Assembly (NCBI RefSeq): GCF_031128465.2
Contig: NZ_CP155618.1
Location: 1,745,501 to 1,809,500, forward strand
From: Mariniflexile litorale
GTDB taxonomy: Bacteria > Bacteroidota > Bacteroidia > Flavobacteriales > Flavobacteriaceae
Direction of reading: 5' to 3'
Length of the DNA stretch: 64,000 bases
Of this stretch, positions 44,229 to 55,500 are shown piece by piece. The position numbers and the translations under genes were made by a program. Position 1 is the first letter of the stretch. Every line of letters starts with the position of its first letter. Below the pieces are notes generated by a model. It made no database searches. It was not told the origin of the DNA and saw only the letters and a program-made list of their open reading frames with translations.

Positions 44229-45782
44229 ATGTTTAATGTCAAATCACTTATATGTATTATAATATTTTATGTGGTTACCCACCATGTTAACTCACAAAAC
44301 AATAAAACTTTAATTTCAATAAATAAAAGTGAAAATGCACCTGTTATAAGTAAACATATTTACGGTCATTTTGCAGAACATTTAGGACGTTGTATTTATG
44401 AAGGTTTTTTTGTTGGAGATACATCTAAAATACCAAATATAAATGGTGTTCGAAAAGATATAATTGAAGCTCTTAGGGAGCTTAAAATACCAAATTTACG
44501 TTGGCCTGGTGGTTGCTTTGCCGATACGTATCACTGGAAAGATGGTATTGGCCCCAGAGAAAATAGGCCAACTATAGTAAATAAATGGTGGGGAGGTGTC
44601 ACCGAAGACAATAGTTTTGGTACACACGATTTTTTAAACATGTGTGAAATACTTGAAACCGAACCATATCTTTCTGGAAATGTTGGAAGTGGTACCGTGC
44701 AAGAACTTGCAGATTGGGTTCAATATACCAATTTTGGAGGAAAAAGCCCGATGAGCGATTTGCGAAAAGCAAATGGCAGAGAAGAACCTTGGAAAGTAAC
44801 CTATTGGGGAATAGGAAATGAAGCTTGGGGATGTGGTGGTAATATGACCGCAGATTATTATGCAAATGAATATCGAAAATATGCAACATTTATTTCAGAT
44901 TGGGAAAATACGGGTGATATAAAACGTATTGCTTCTGGAGCAAATAGTAACGATTATAAATGGACAGAAACCCTAATGAAAAATATTCCTGGAAGAATGT
45001 TAGGAGGGTTAGCATTACACCATTATTCTGTGATAGATTGGGAAAAGAAAGGGGATGCTGTTAGTTTTACAGAAAAACAGTATTTTCAAACTATGACAGA
45101 AGCCTTAAAAATGGAAGAATTAGTTACAAAACATGCTGCAATCATGGATACCTACGATCCCAATAAGAAAATTGATTTGGTTGTAGATGAATGGGGAGGT
45201 TGGTACGAAGTTGAAAAAGGCACGAATCCAGGTTTTTTATATCAGCAAAACACCATGCGAGATGCAGTATTAGCAGGAACCACTCTTAACATTTTTAATA
45301 ATCATGCAGATCGAGTTCGTATGGCAAATTTGGCACAATGTGTAAATGTTTTACAAGCTGTTATATTAACAGATAAAGCTAAAATGATTTTAACACCAAC
45401 TTATCATATCATGAAAATGTATAATGTACATCAAGATGCGCAATTATTACCAATTTCATTCACCTCTCCATTATATACGCTTAATAATGAAACGCTACCA
45501 GCCTTGTCGGTTTCTGCATCCAAAGATAAACAAGGCGTTAAACATATTTCTTTTGTAAATATTGATGCAAATAAAGAGCACACAATAAAAATGGATTGTA
45601 GTATCCTTAATATAAAGAAAATTTCTGGAACGATATTAACATCCAAACATATTCAAGACCATAACTCTTTTGATGAGCCTAATAAAATTGAGCCTAAAAT
45701 TTTTAATACATTCACATTTAAAAAAGATGAATTAGAGTTAACGATTCCGCCTTTTTCTGTAGTAGTGATAGAAGCGAAATAA
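44229..45782 (+). CDS. GH51 alpha-L-arabinofuranosidase
   Basis: This 517-residue secreted enzyme removes terminal alpha-L-arabinofuranose from arabinan or arabinoxylan side chains. After a signal peptide (HHVNSQ), the GH51 domain opens with [20 protein letters not shown] and [20 protein letters not shown]. The acid/base Glu lies in [13 protein letters not shown] and the nucleophile Glu in [11 protein letters not shown]. The C-terminal beta domain ends [20 protein letters not shown]. Neither a SusCD pair nor a regulator is adjacent, so it is an isolated enzyme followed 214 bp later by an aldose epimerase. Confidence 0.93.
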   Translation: MFNVKSLICIIIFYVVTHHVNSQNNKTLISINKSENAPVISKHIYGHFAEHLGRCIYEGFFVGDTSKIPNINGVRKDIIEALRELKIPNLRWPGGCFADTYHWKDGIGPRENRPTIVNKWWGGVTEDNSFGTHDFLNMCEILETEPYLSGNVGSGTVQELADWVQYTNFGGKSPMSDLRKANGREEPWKVTYWGIGNEAWGCGGNMTADYYANEYRKYATFISDWENTGDIKRIASGANSNDYKWTETLMKNIPGRMLGGLALHHYSVIDWEKKGDAVSFTEKQYFQTMTEALKMEELVTKHAAIMDTYDPNKKIDLVVDEWGGWYEVEKGTNPGFLYQQNTMRDAVLAGTTLNIFNNHADRVRMANLAQCVNVLQAVILTDKAKMILTPTYHIMKMYNVHQDAQLLPISFTSPLYTLNNETLPALSVSASKDKQGVKHISFVNIDANKEHTIKMDCSILNIKKISGTILTSKHIQDHNSFDEPNKIEPKIFNTFTFKKDELELTIPPFSVVVIEAK

Positions 45783-45996
45783 TCGTAAATACATCAAAAT
45801 ACTGATAAAAATTATTATTAAATTAAAAAGAAACAAATTAAACTCAGTAACATATCCCTTTTCTATTTTAAAATTTAAATTGATATAAGTTCTATTTTTT
45901 TAATACTTTTAAGCATCAAAACTTATAAGTGTTATAATCACACCCATTTATTTAAGATGCGTTAAAAAAATCACCAATTAAAATTAATAACTAATT

Positions 45997-47175
45997 ATGA
46001 ATAGATTAAAAAAAAGTTTCTATGTTCTTTCCTTATTAAGCATCACTTTTTTAAGTGTACAATGTAAAAATGAAAAGAAAAAAGAGGTTGAAGTAATTCC
46101 TGAAAAAGTAAATCTAGTATCCATTTCTAAAGAGTCCTTTGGAACCACTTCTGATAGTATTGAAGTAGAAAAATATACTTTGAAAAATGAAAAAGGAATG
46201 GAAGTAAGTATTATTACTTTCGGAGGAATTATTACTTCTTGGACTGCACCAGACAAAAGCAATAATTATAAAGATATTGTGTTAGGTTATAATACTCTAA
46301 AGCCCTACGAAACTAACCCAACCTTTTTTGGAGCTTTAATTGGCAGATATGGAAATAGGATTGCTAAAGGCAAATTTACTGTAGATGGTAAAGAATATAC
46401 TCTGGCGACTAATGATGGTTCTAATCATTTACATGGCGGCGTAAAAGGGTTTGACAAAGTGGTTTGGTCTGCAACAGAAGCACAAACTGATAGTACAGCA
46501 TCTATAATACTTACCTATTTAAGTAAAGATATGGAAGAAGGCTACCCAGGAGATTTAAATACAAAGGTGATTTATACACTTACCAATGATAACGAACTTA
46601 AGGTGGATTATGAAGCAACTACTAATAAAGCCACAATCGTTAACCTTACGCAACATTCTTATTTTAATTTAACAGGCGATTTTTCAAGAACTATCTTAGA
46701 TCATGAATTAATGATAAATGCAGATAAGTTAGTTCCTGTTGATGCTACATTAATTCCAACAGGAGAACTTACAGATGTAACTAATACGCCTTTTGACTTT
46801 AGAAATTCTAAACCAATAGGACAAGATATAAATGCTGAAAATACGCAATTAAAAAGAGGTTTAGGATATGACCATTGTTGGGTTTTAAATAATCAAAATG
46901 AAGGAGTTCGATTAGTCGCTACTGCTTATGATAAAGATAGTGGTAGAGTTCTTGAGGTACTTTCTGATGAACCAGGGATCCAATTATATACTGGAAACTT
47001 TTTAGATGGTACGTTGCCAAGTAAAAATGGAGGGACTTATGCTTATAGAACAGGTTTTTGTTTAGAAACGCAACATTATCCAGACTCACCAAATCAAAAA
47101 GATTTTCCTTCTACAGTATTAAATCCAGGCGAAACATATAAATCTAAAACAAGCTTTAAGTTTTCGGTTAAATAA
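45997..47175 (+). CDS. galM: Aldose 1-epimerase (mutarotase) lipoprotein
   Basis: This 392-residue enzyme interconverts alpha and beta anomers of aldoses. The signal ends LSVQC, so it is a predicted lipoprotein with an N-terminal charged linker. Family motifs are GRYGNRIAKGKFTVDGKEY, NDGSNHLHGGVKGFDKVVW, LTQHSYFNLTGD (catalytic His) and GFCLETQHYPDSPNQKDFPS (catalytic Glu). It follows the GH51 gene in the same direction and may serve arabinose or galactose use. The 214-bp gap allows a separate promoter. Confidence 0.93.
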   Translation: MNRLKKSFYVLSLLSITFLSVQCKNEKKKEVEVIPEKVNLVSISKESFGTTSDSIEVEKYTLKNEKGMEVSIITFGGIITSWTAPDKSNNYKDIVLGYNTLKPYETNPTFFGALIGRYGNRIAKGKFTVDGKEYTLATNDGSNHLHGGVKGFDKVVWSATEAQTDSTASIILTYLSKDMEEGYPGDLNTKVIYTLTNDNELKVDYEATTNKATIVNLTQHSYFNLTGDFSRTILDHELMINADKLVPVDATLIPTGELTDVTNTPFDFRNSKPIGQDINAENTQLKRGLGYDHCWVLNNQNEGVRLVATAYDKDSGRVLEVLSDEPGIQLYTGNFLDGTLPSKNGGTYAYRTGFCLETQHYPDSPNQKDFPSTVLNPGETYKSKTSFKFSVK

Positions 47176-47196
47176 TATTTTAAAAATATAAAATGA

Positions 47197-47235
47197 AACA
47201 AAGCCAGTGAAACAAATTTACTGGCTTTGTTATTT
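47197..47235. terminator. Terminator between galM and the convergent hydrolase gene
   Basis: The stem is AACAAAGCCAGT (47197-47208) with ACTGGCTTTGTT (47220-47231), serving convergent genes. Confidence 0.8.
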
Positions 47236-48073
47236 AATCTAAAAAGGCAATAATCTTCTTTACTACTTCATTTAAATGGTTAGGTAAGTTCATTTTTTCC
47301 CATGGATGATTAGCTCTAAACACATGGTTAGCACCATAAATAATTTGCAATTCACTTTTTGGGTTCCAAGCATGAAGATTATTCGCTTCATCTACTAAAA
47401 CACTGGTATCATTGTTACCATGAATTATAAGATGTGGGATGTTTAAGTTTGAAACAGCACGTTTAATAGTTAGTCGTTTTTCATTAGCTTTAAAATCTTC
47501 ATAAAACTGATAAAAATGTGGCATTTGTTGCTTAGTTCTACCATTTATAACATAGGTAACACCAGTTTGTTTCCATGCTTCTAAATCGCAAAGTCCATCC
47601 ATTCTACTACCAAAATCGGAGACACTTGCTAAACTAATTAAATTTTTAATTCTACTATCCTCTTCTGCTTTAATGGATGCAATACCACCGCCTCTACTAT
47701 GACCAATTAATGAAGTATCATTCGTATTGGCTATTTTCTGTATGTCTGAATTATTAAAAACCCAATCTATAACGGTTGTTAAATCGTCTAATTCTTTAGT
47801 GTAATTATTATTACTGAATGTTTCTAAATCAGGAAAATCTATAGGCTGTTGAACAGTTCCACCATTATGCGAAAAGTTAAACTTTATAAAACAAAATCCG
47901 GCGTCAGCAAATTGATTTGCCATCAAACTCCATGCTCCCCAATCTTTAAAACCCTTGTAACCATGGCAAAATATAATAACGGGCAGGTTCGTTTTATTTT
48001 CAATATAGCTAACATCAATTACAATAGGTTTTTGATGTTTTCCGTTTATTACTAAATGTTGTTTTACAGTCAT
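47234..48073 (-). CDS. Alpha/beta-hydrolase, dienelactone hydrolase/peptidase-like
   Basis: The protein has 279 residues with no signal peptide. The nucleophile elbow is SLIGHSRGGGIAS. The oxyanion region is PVIIFCHGYKGFKDWGAW. A C-terminal His lies in IYGANHVFRANHPWE and an Asp precedes it in IHGNNDTSVLVDEA, giving a complete Ser-Asp-His triad. The substrate is unknown; esterase or peptidase activity is equally likely. It starts one base after the AddB-like gene stops, so it is the last gene of that operon. Confidence 0.85.
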   Translation of the reverse strand: MTVKQHLVINGKHQKPIVIDVSYIENKTNLPVIIFCHGYKGFKDWGAWSLMANQFADAGFCFIKFNFSHNGGTVQQPIDFPDLETFSNNNYTKELDDLTTVIDWVFNNSDIQKIANTNDTSLIGHSRGGGIASIKAEEDSRIKNLISLASVSDFGSRMDGLCDLEAWKQTGVTYVINGRTKQQMPHFYQFYEDFKANEKRLTIKRAVSNLNIPHLIIHGNNDTSVLVDEANNLHAWNPKSELQIIYGANHVFRANHPWEKMNLPNHLNEVVKKIIAFLD

Positions 48074-48074
48074 T

Positions 48075-50840
48075 TTAAACTTCTTTTTCAGTGAAAGGAA
48101 TGTTCGGGTCGCATATTTCTAAAATAAGCTGATTTAATTCAAATTTAAAGTTCTCTAAAGTTTCGTTCGTTATCAAAAAATCTTTTTTTGCGCCGTTTCC
48201 AGATTTATCTTTTTTAGCAAATTTCAAAAAACCAGCACTTAAATTTTTAAAGGAAATAATCCCAGCTTCAACAGGCAGGTTAATGTCTCCCATACGATGC
48301 ATCATATAAGCATAAGCTAGTATTTGAAAAGATTTACTGTATTTTTTATAATCGGTTGTGAGCTCCTCCCAGTTAACAATTTCGACTTGATTTTGCTCTA
48401 CACGTCCCGTTTTATAATCGATAATTCTGGTAATGCCATTATATTCATCAACCCGATCTACTTTTCCAACCAATTTCACAGGGAAATTAAGTTCAGGAAT
48501 ATCGACCACAACCTCATTATTAGCTTCAATAGCCACTATTTTAATTTGGTTCCCCGCTTTTAAATCTTGAATTTCTAAATCCAAAAAATTGGACACATAA
48601 CGTTTTGCTATTTCAAAAACAATCAGGTTTTTTCCTTTGGTTATATCACCTTCTTTGTATTCATTTTTAAAGTGAAAAGTGACTTTTTCTTCAATTTTAG
48701 ATTTTAAATTTTTAATAATATCTACTGTTATAAACATACCAACTAAGGGTTTGTAAAAATCTTCTAGGGTATTATGAACTACGGTTCCTAAGGTGTTTGC
48801 GGCAACGGTTTCTTCAACATCATCGTGCTCTTTTATTTTTAATATTTTCTGATGATAAAAATCGATTGGATTTCTGATGTAGGAGGTTAAAGATGAGGGT
48901 GAAAAACCTTTCTTGGATACATTAATAATATTATTTAGTAAGCTTTCATTTTTTTCAATAGTTTGTAATGATGCTTCAATAACAGGTACTTGCGGCGCTA
49001 CAATTTGATGGTTAATGTTGTGAATCCCTTCTAATTCCAGTTGGGTGATAAAGCGACTTTTTTCACCACCAGTTAGCACATCTGCCTCGGTATTGTATAA
49101 AATGTAAATATTTTTGGCACGTTGTAAAAGTCTGTAAAAGTGATACGTATAAACTGCATCTTTTTCTTTATAAGTAGGAAGTTTGTTTTCTAATTTTACA
49201 TCAAAAGGAATAAACGAATTATTACTTTTACCTGAAGGCAGTACGCCTTCATTTACAGAAGAAATAATAACGGTTTCAAAATCTAAAACACGTGATTCTA
49301 ACATTCCCATAATTTGTAAGCCTTGTAAAGGTTCCCCTTGGAAATCTAAGGTTTCAGAACTTAATAATTCTTTATAGATGCTAAACAGAGTTGAAACATC
49401 TTTTATGTGCTGGTATTTGGTGTTTAAGCGTGATAACTCATTAAACAATTCATTAAAGCGGAACAAATACTCTAATGAGAGCAAATTAGCAGCCTTATTG
49501 TCGTCTAAATGATTTTTTATACATAGTATAAGTTGAAAACAATTTTGTAGTGCTAAATCGATTGTTTTACCCCAATTTGAAAATAGGAGGTCGATTATAA
49601 CAACCGAGTAAGGCGCTATTTCTTTCAGTCTATCGGCTGTTAAATAAATAATATTATTTGCGTCTACAGTCTCAATTATTTTAGAGGCATAGTCTACTTG
49701 GTCAATATTGAAAAGTGGCCTTATAAATTGATGAGACATGACATTAATAACATCTTTGTAGTAAAAGCTGTTTGAGGGTGTTTTGTGAATATAAAACAAC
49801 GTTTCAAACAACCAAGCTAGTGGTATAGACTTTAACGGAAAGCCCATCGTTATATTTAATGCATCAATATTTTCAGGGAGGGCATTAAGTACAGGAATTA
49901 GTAAATTCTCATCCCCTAAAACAACAGCGGTATTTTGTAAATTTAAGTTTTCATTTTGTAAACGCTTTAACAAGGAGCCAATATGTTTTGCTTGCCCTAT
50001 ATTTTTAGGAATGCCAAAGGTTGAAATGTTCTTCTGTGTTGAATAATTATTCGTTATCCAATTAAATAGATTGTTTTTAAAGTATGGCCACTTTTGGTGA
50101 TGCTGTCTTGTAAATAAACCAGCGTCATGGTTTGCGCTATTAAAAAAAGCAGTGTCAATATCCCAATAAATTTTTGCCAAATTGTTTTTTAACAATTCTT
50201 GAATAATAGTTTCTTCGCAGGTATTAAGCGCATTAAAACCTAAAAAAACATGTTGCTTTTCAGAATTGTTTTGAATGTATAGTTCTAAATTTTCAACAGC
50301 TTCTCTATAAATTAAACCTTGGTACCCTATTTTTTTATTAAGAAGTTGTTTGCTAAAATGGGTGTAATAGGTGTGTAATTTATTCCAAAAAGACAAATAG
50401 TTTTTGATAAACGCTGTTTGGTTTTTTTCAAGCGACCAATGATGGTTTTCAATTTCTTTAATGGCAATTAAATAATTGAAAATATTTTCTTGAGGAATAA
50501 GGTAACGGTCAATTTCATTAAAATCTTGAAGTAGAATTTGTGCCCATTTAGAGAATACTTCAAAAGTATCTGTTTCTTCTTTTTTTGTTATTTGGCAATA
50601 GGTACTATAAAACTCGAAAAGTAATTCTGTATTTGAAATGGTTTGAAGTTGTGATAATTCTTCAACAAATTCTTCAATACTAATAATGGTAGGTGAAAAA
50701 ATAGTTTGATTGCTAACTTTATAAAGTTGATGTTTTAAAAAGAGACCAGCCCTTTTACTGGGTAAAATAAACGTTAGCTCAGAAAGATTTGAGTTGTTAT
50801 TTTGTAAATCTTTTAGAACATCAAAAATAAAAGTTGTCAT
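48075..50840 (-). CDS. AddB-like PD-(D/E)XK nuclease/inactive-helicase subunit
   Basis: This 921-residue protein matches the Bacteroidetes AddB-type partner of the UvrD/AddA-like helicase encoded nearby. The N-terminal LTFILPSKRAGLFLKHQL resembles a degenerate helicase start, and no intact Walker A is visible. The C-terminal nuclease domain has the motif pair VGKVDRVDEY and GITRIIDYKTGRV, giving the Asp and Asp-x-Lys metal ligands, and QILAYAYMMHRMG. Its likely role is processing double-strand breaks for recombination. Iron-sulphur cysteines of classical AddB are not evident. The OmpA gene separates it from its presumed partner. Confidence 0.85.
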   Translation of the reverse strand: MTTFIFDVLKDLQNNNSNLSELTFILPSKRAGLFLKHQLYKVSNQTIFSPTIISIEEFVEELSQLQTISNTELLFEFYSTYCQITKKEETDTFEVFSKWAQILLQDFNEIDRYLIPQENIFNYLIAIKEIENHHWSLEKNQTAFIKNYLSFWNKLHTYYTHFSKQLLNKKIGYQGLIYREAVENLELYIQNNSEKQHVFLGFNALNTCEETIIQELLKNNLAKIYWDIDTAFFNSANHDAGLFTRQHHQKWPYFKNNLFNWITNNYSTQKNISTFGIPKNIGQAKHIGSLLKRLQNENLNLQNTAVVLGDENLLIPVLNALPENIDALNITMGFPLKSIPLAWLFETLFYIHKTPSNSFYYKDVINVMSHQFIRPLFNIDQVDYASKIIETVDANNIIYLTADRLKEIAPYSVVIIDLLFSNWGKTIDLALQNCFQLILCIKNHLDDNKAANLLSLEYLFRFNELFNELSRLNTKYQHIKDVSTLFSIYKELLSSETLDFQGEPLQGLQIMGMLESRVLDFETVIISSVNEGVLPSGKSNNSFIPFDVKLENKLPTYKEKDAVYTYHFYRLLQRAKNIYILYNTEADVLTGGEKSRFITQLELEGIHNINHQIVAPQVPVIEASLQTIEKNESLLNNIINVSKKGFSPSSLTSYIRNPIDFYHQKILKIKEHDDVEETVAANTLGTVVHNTLEDFYKPLVGMFITVDIIKNLKSKIEEKVTFHFKNEYKEGDITKGKNLIVFEIAKRYVSNFLDLEIQDLKAGNQIKIVAIEANNEVVVDIPELNFPVKLVGKVDRVDEYNGITRIIDYKTGRVEQNQVEIVNWEELTTDYKKYSKSFQILAYAYMMHRMGDINLPVEAGIISFKNLSAGFLKFAKKDKSGNGAKKDFLITNETLENFKFELNQLILEICDPNIPFTEKEV

Positions 50841-50853
50841 TGTATAAAAATAA

Positions 50854-50881
50854 AAAACGCTTCGGATATCCGAAGCGTTTT
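50854..50881 (-). terminator. Perfect 28-bp palindromic terminator after the OmpA gene
   Basis: AAAACGCTTCGGAT (50854-50867) and ATCCGAAGCGTTTT (50868-50881), A/T-flanked, lie between the OmpA stop and the AddB-like start. Confidence 0.8.
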
Positions 50882-50911
50882 AAACTTATTTATTTTTTAA
50901 CTAAAACTTAA

Positions 50912-52267
50912 TTATTTAGCTAAGTTAATTTCAACACGTCTGTTATTAGCACGACCTGCAGAAGTAGTGTTTTTATCAATTGGTTTAGTTTCACCGTAAC
51001 CTTTAGATGAAAGTCTAAATTCATCAATACCATTTTTCACTAAATATTCTTTTACAGAAAGTGCTCTTGCATCAGATAAATCTTGATTTAATTTATCGCT
51101 ACCAACACTATCAGTATGACCTTCTACAGTAAATTTAGAGTTCGGATATTCATTAAGTATTTTAATGATATCAGCTAATACAGCGCTAGATTGAGATTTA
51201 ATTGAAGACTTACCAGTATCAAATAAAATTGTTTTAGCATAAGCATTTAAAGTTTTTTGAACTTCTGCTGAAACTTCAGGACAACCATTGTTAGCAACAG
51301 TACCTTTTACAGAAGGACATTTATCATCTTTATCTAATACACCATCACCGTCAGTATCTGGCCAAGGACAACCTTGGTTTGCAGCAGGACCAGCTGTAGT
51401 AGGACATTTATCGTCAGCATCAGTTACACCGTCACCGTCAGCATCTGGACAACCAGATAAAGCTTTTAAACCAGCAACAGTAGGACATCTGTCATCTTTA
51501 TCAGCAACACCGTCACCGTCAGAATCAGGACAACCGTTTAATTCAGCAGTACCAGCTTCATTAGGACAAGAATCTTTGCTATCTTCAATACCATCACCGT
51601 CAGTATCAGGACATCCGTTAAATGCAGCAACACCAGCTACGTCTGGACAAGCATCATCTTTGTCAAAAATACCATCACCATCAGTATCAGTACCACCAAA
51701 TTTAATTGAAATACCAGCTGTATGTTGGAAATGAGTGTTTAAGTAATCTTCAAAAGCATGTTTATAAGAAGATTGTAGTGTTAAACCGATATTCTCGCTA
51801 AACCAAATGTTTAAACCTACAGTTCCGTTTACAGTTCCAGCCCCGATTTCGTCAACCCAAGTGTAACCCCCTCCAACACCTACGAAAGGATCAAGAGTTT
51901 TCTCTTCTAGGAAATTATATTTAATAGTACCGTCAACACCATAGTAAGATAAATCACTTACTGAAGCATCACCAAAGTTTTCAATTTTATTTAAAGACCC
52001 AGCTACTCCAAAAGAGAAACCATCACCTACATATTTAGATACAGAAATAGTAGATAAAGAAGGTAAAATATTCCAGTGATCAGTCACATTAAAGTATTCA
52101 TCAAAAATTTCTCCAAGAGGAGCATCCTCACCAGTAGGATAGAAATCAACTGCGTTTGCACCAATGGTAATTTGCCATGGGTTGTTTTTGTCTTGCGCAT
52201 TAGCGTTGCTATAACCAAGTATAAGCAACATAGCGAACAATAATCTGCTAAGATTTTTCATATTCAA
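50912..52267 (-). CDS. OmpA-family outer-membrane protein with thrombospondin type 3 repeats
   Basis: This 451-residue protein links the outer membrane to peptidoglycan. The signal peptide ends SNANAQ. An eight-stranded-barrel-like N-terminal domain runs to about residue 195. Five Ca-binding thrombospondin type 3 repeats follow (pattern DxDGDGxxDxxDxCP, about 197-330). The C-terminal OmpA domain has [35 protein letters not shown] and the peptidoglycan-binding RANNRRVEI. Codon use with few rare codons and the strong terminator suggest high expression. It lies between the two recombination-helicase genes and is probably transcribed separately. Confidence 0.95.
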   Translation of the reverse strand: MNMKNLSRLLFAMLLILGYSNANAQDKNNPWQITIGANAVDFYPTGEDAPLGEIFDEYFNVTDHWNILPSLSTISVSKYVGDGFSFGVAGSLNKIENFGDASVSDLSYYGVDGTIKYNFLEEKTLDPFVGVGGGYTWVDEIGAGTVNGTVGLNIWFSENIGLTLQSSYKHAFEDYLNTHFQHTAGISIKFGGTDTDGDGIFDKDDACPDVAGVAAFNGCPDTDGDGIEDSKDSCPNEAGTAELNGCPDSDGDGVADKDDRCPTVAGLKALSGCPDADGDGVTDADDKCPTTAGPAANQGCPWPDTDGDGVLDKDDKCPSVKGTVANNGCPEVSAEVQKTLNAYAKTILFDTGKSSIKSQSSAVLADIIKILNEYPNSKFTVEGHTDSVGSDKLNQDLSDARALSVKEYLVKNGIDEFRLSSKGYGETKPIDKNTTSAGRANNRRVEINLAK

Positions 52268-52503
52268 AAGTTTAATTTTTAAGTGTTAATTGTAAACAAA
52301 AGTAAGTTGTTAAATTTTATTAACAAAGACAAATATATAAAAAAAATGAAGATTTTACTTATTTGTTCATGGTTCAGAATGATTTTATTTAATTTTTAGT
52401 CTTTTTAAACAATTATGTACAGATATATTCTTAATTTTAAATAATGTTGTAAATGGCTACTAAAATTTTTGTTTTTACATCTTGAATTAATATTTAAATA
52501 AAA

Positions 52504-55500
52504 CTATACTTCTTTTACTGATATATTATTGTTGTTTAAATATACAAGAATTCTTTTTTTCACAACTATTCTCATCTCTTGCAATACATCTTGATACGAT
52601 TGTAATTGCTGCATGTGCTTTTTGTCTTCAATCCCTGTTTTATAATCAATAATTACCGCTTCGTTTTCAATATTTAGAACCACTCTATCTGGTCTTAAAA
52701 TTACACCATCTTTAGTAATAATGTCGCGTTCGTTATAAATAATATTGTTAGAATTAAAATAAGTTTCAAGTTTTGGATGAGTCACTATTTGAACTACTAA
52801 AGTTTTTAACTTTTGAGCTTGTTCTATATTAATTATTGATGTATTTGTATAGTCGTTAATTACAAAATCAATGTCGTCTTTAGTTTTAATTTTAGACATG
52901 ATGTTATGAATAAGATTCCCTTTTTCTATAGCTTCTTCTTGGGTGGTATCCCAAAGCATCCCCGATTTTGTAACCACTTTTATGTTGTGTGATTCTTTGG
53001 AAGTGGAAATAAATTCTGTTTGAAAGGTTGTGTTTTTTGAAGAGACTTTTAGTTCTGAAGTTTTTTCAGCATTTCCGAATGTGTAAGTTGCTTGAGAATC
53101 ATTCCAAACACCTAAATATTCTAGATAATTAATAAATAATCCTGAATATTTTTTATTGTTAACTTCGCCTTTTGCTGAAATATCTTTGGTAGAAATAACA
53201 TATAATTGCTCAACGGCACGGGTTAGTGCTACATATAATAGATTAATATTATCCAGTTCCTGTTCAGATTTATGATTGTTAAAAATCTCTAATCCCACTT
53301 CACTAAAATGCTCAAAATCTTTATTAAAATTTAGTAAGGTATGCGAGAAACCATTATAAACTTCTTTATTTATAGGAAACCACTCTTTAGGTTCTAATTC
53401 TCTATAAATATCTAAATCGGCATATGGAAAAATAACCACAGGAAATTCTAAACCTTTAGATTTGTGAATAGTCATAATTTGAACCGCATTTTGTCCTTTA
53501 GGAGATACAATACTTAAGCTTTCTTTTTTCTTGTAGAAATAATCTAAAAACCCAGAAATATCCGATCCTTTTTTTTGTGAAAAATCTAAAACAACATCTA
53601 AATAAAACTGAATGTATGCATTGGAAATTTTAACTAAACCGAAACTTCTAACAATAGTTTCGGCTAAATCGTAAAGCGGAAGTTGTAATAAATCTTGGTT
53701 ACTTATAAAAACATTGTAAGCTTCAAAACTTTTGAAAAGTTGCGAAGGCGTAAGGGCTAAATGATAACTAAAAAAGTCATGTTTGTTTTCAATAGTAAAT
53801 TGAGTTGCTAAAAAATCTAAAACAGCAATTTTTAGTTCGTTGTTTTTAGGTTGATTTAAAAGCCCCATAAGATTATTTATAAAAGCAACTTCAGGCGCAT
53901 TGTTTATTAACAAAGTTTCAGAAGATACTATGGGAATATGGTGTTGGCTTAAATAATTCGCAATAGCCACACCCTCTTTCTTTTTTCGGACTAAAACACA
54001 AATATCCTCAAGCTTAAAGTTGTTTTTTTGACAATCTTGAATTGTTTTTAAAACACGCTCCGTAAAAATTTTGTCTCTATCATCCTCTTTTTCAATGTCT
54101 AAAAATGATAACTCTACGTACCCATCGTTGATTTTACTTATGTTTTGATGTGCGTTTTCATAAAGGTTTTTATAAGCCTCATTACTAAAAACTTGAGAAG
54201 CTAAATAATTGAAAAAAGCATTATTGAACGTAACAACTTCTTTAAAGCTACGAAAATTTGTGGGCAGGTTTTTTAATTCTTTTTCTATATGAAACGGATT
54301 ATCGTCATGGAATAGTCCAATAAATTGTTCTGCTTTTCCGCCACGCCAACGGTAAATAGCTTGTTTGGCATCGCCAACCAACATAGTAGTTCCTTTGTCT
54401 GTCGCCAGTGAATTATCTAGCAGCGGAATTAAGTTTTGCCATTGCATTCTTGATGTATCTTGAAACTCATCAATAAAATAGTGTTTAAATTTTTCGCCCA
54501 TTCGTTCGTAAATAAACGGTGTGGGTTGGTTGCTTATTTCTTTGCTTATTATGGTGTTAAATTCTGAAATAAGCATTTTGTTTTGATCGGCTTTTAATGT
54601 TTTCAATTCGTTATTAATAGCATTTAAAACCGATAATGGCGTAATATTTCTATAAAAAGCGTTTAAAAATTTAAGATGAAAAACGGCTTGCTTGATGGCT
54701 TTATAGTATGTTTCAATTTGTGGTAAAATAGCATCTATAGTGCTTGCTAAACTGGGATTTAAAGATTTTGTGTAAATACCCGTTCCTGCCTCTATGTTTT
54801 CTTCAAGTTTGTTATCATACAACCTTTCTAAGCTTAATTCAGATGCTTTTTTAAAATGATTAGGAAGTGTGCTTCTTGTAAAGTCTTTAAACTCTAGTCC
54901 AGATTCTTCAATTAAAGTTAATACGCTTTGTGCGGCTTCCACAATAGCAGTTTCGGTTGTTTTTATTTCAGTTTTTAACTGAGTTTTTAAAGCTACAAAA
55001 TCAGTTAAGGTTTTGTCTTTTAAGGTTGCGATAAAAGGAATGTCATTTTCGTTAACCAAAAGTTTCGCAATTTTGTTAAAATCGAAAGAGACATCCCAAC
55101 TTTTGTCACCATCGGCCTTTTCAATAGCAAAATCCACCAACACATTTGTGAGCAATTTGTCTGTACCCGCTTTTGAAATTAAGCTATCAACAGCTTCATT
55201 TAACAAAGCTTCTTGGTCCAATTCCACTTCAAAATTTAGAGGTAATTTTAAATCAAAAGCAAAGGTTCTTATCAGTCTATGCGTAAAACCATCTATAGTC
55301 GATATATCAAAAGCCGCATAATTATGTAAAATGGTGTCTAATAATTTTTTAGATTTTAGGTGAATTTCCTTTGGTAACATGTCCAATTCATCACAAACAA
55401 CCTCAAACATACCATCGGGTTTTTCCAAAATCTCAGAAGAAGAAAACGTTTTAAGTTCCTCTATTATGCGTTCTTTCATTTCAGCCACTGCCTTATTGGT

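Noticed and set aside
51300-51690. Regular approximately 70-80-bp repeated DNA (GTCACCGTCAG-type strings) resembling a tandem array or CRISPR
   Set aside because: It is the coding sequence of the Asp-rich thrombospondin type 3 repeats of the OmpA protein. Spacing and sequence follow the protein repeats and there are no unique spacers or cas genes.
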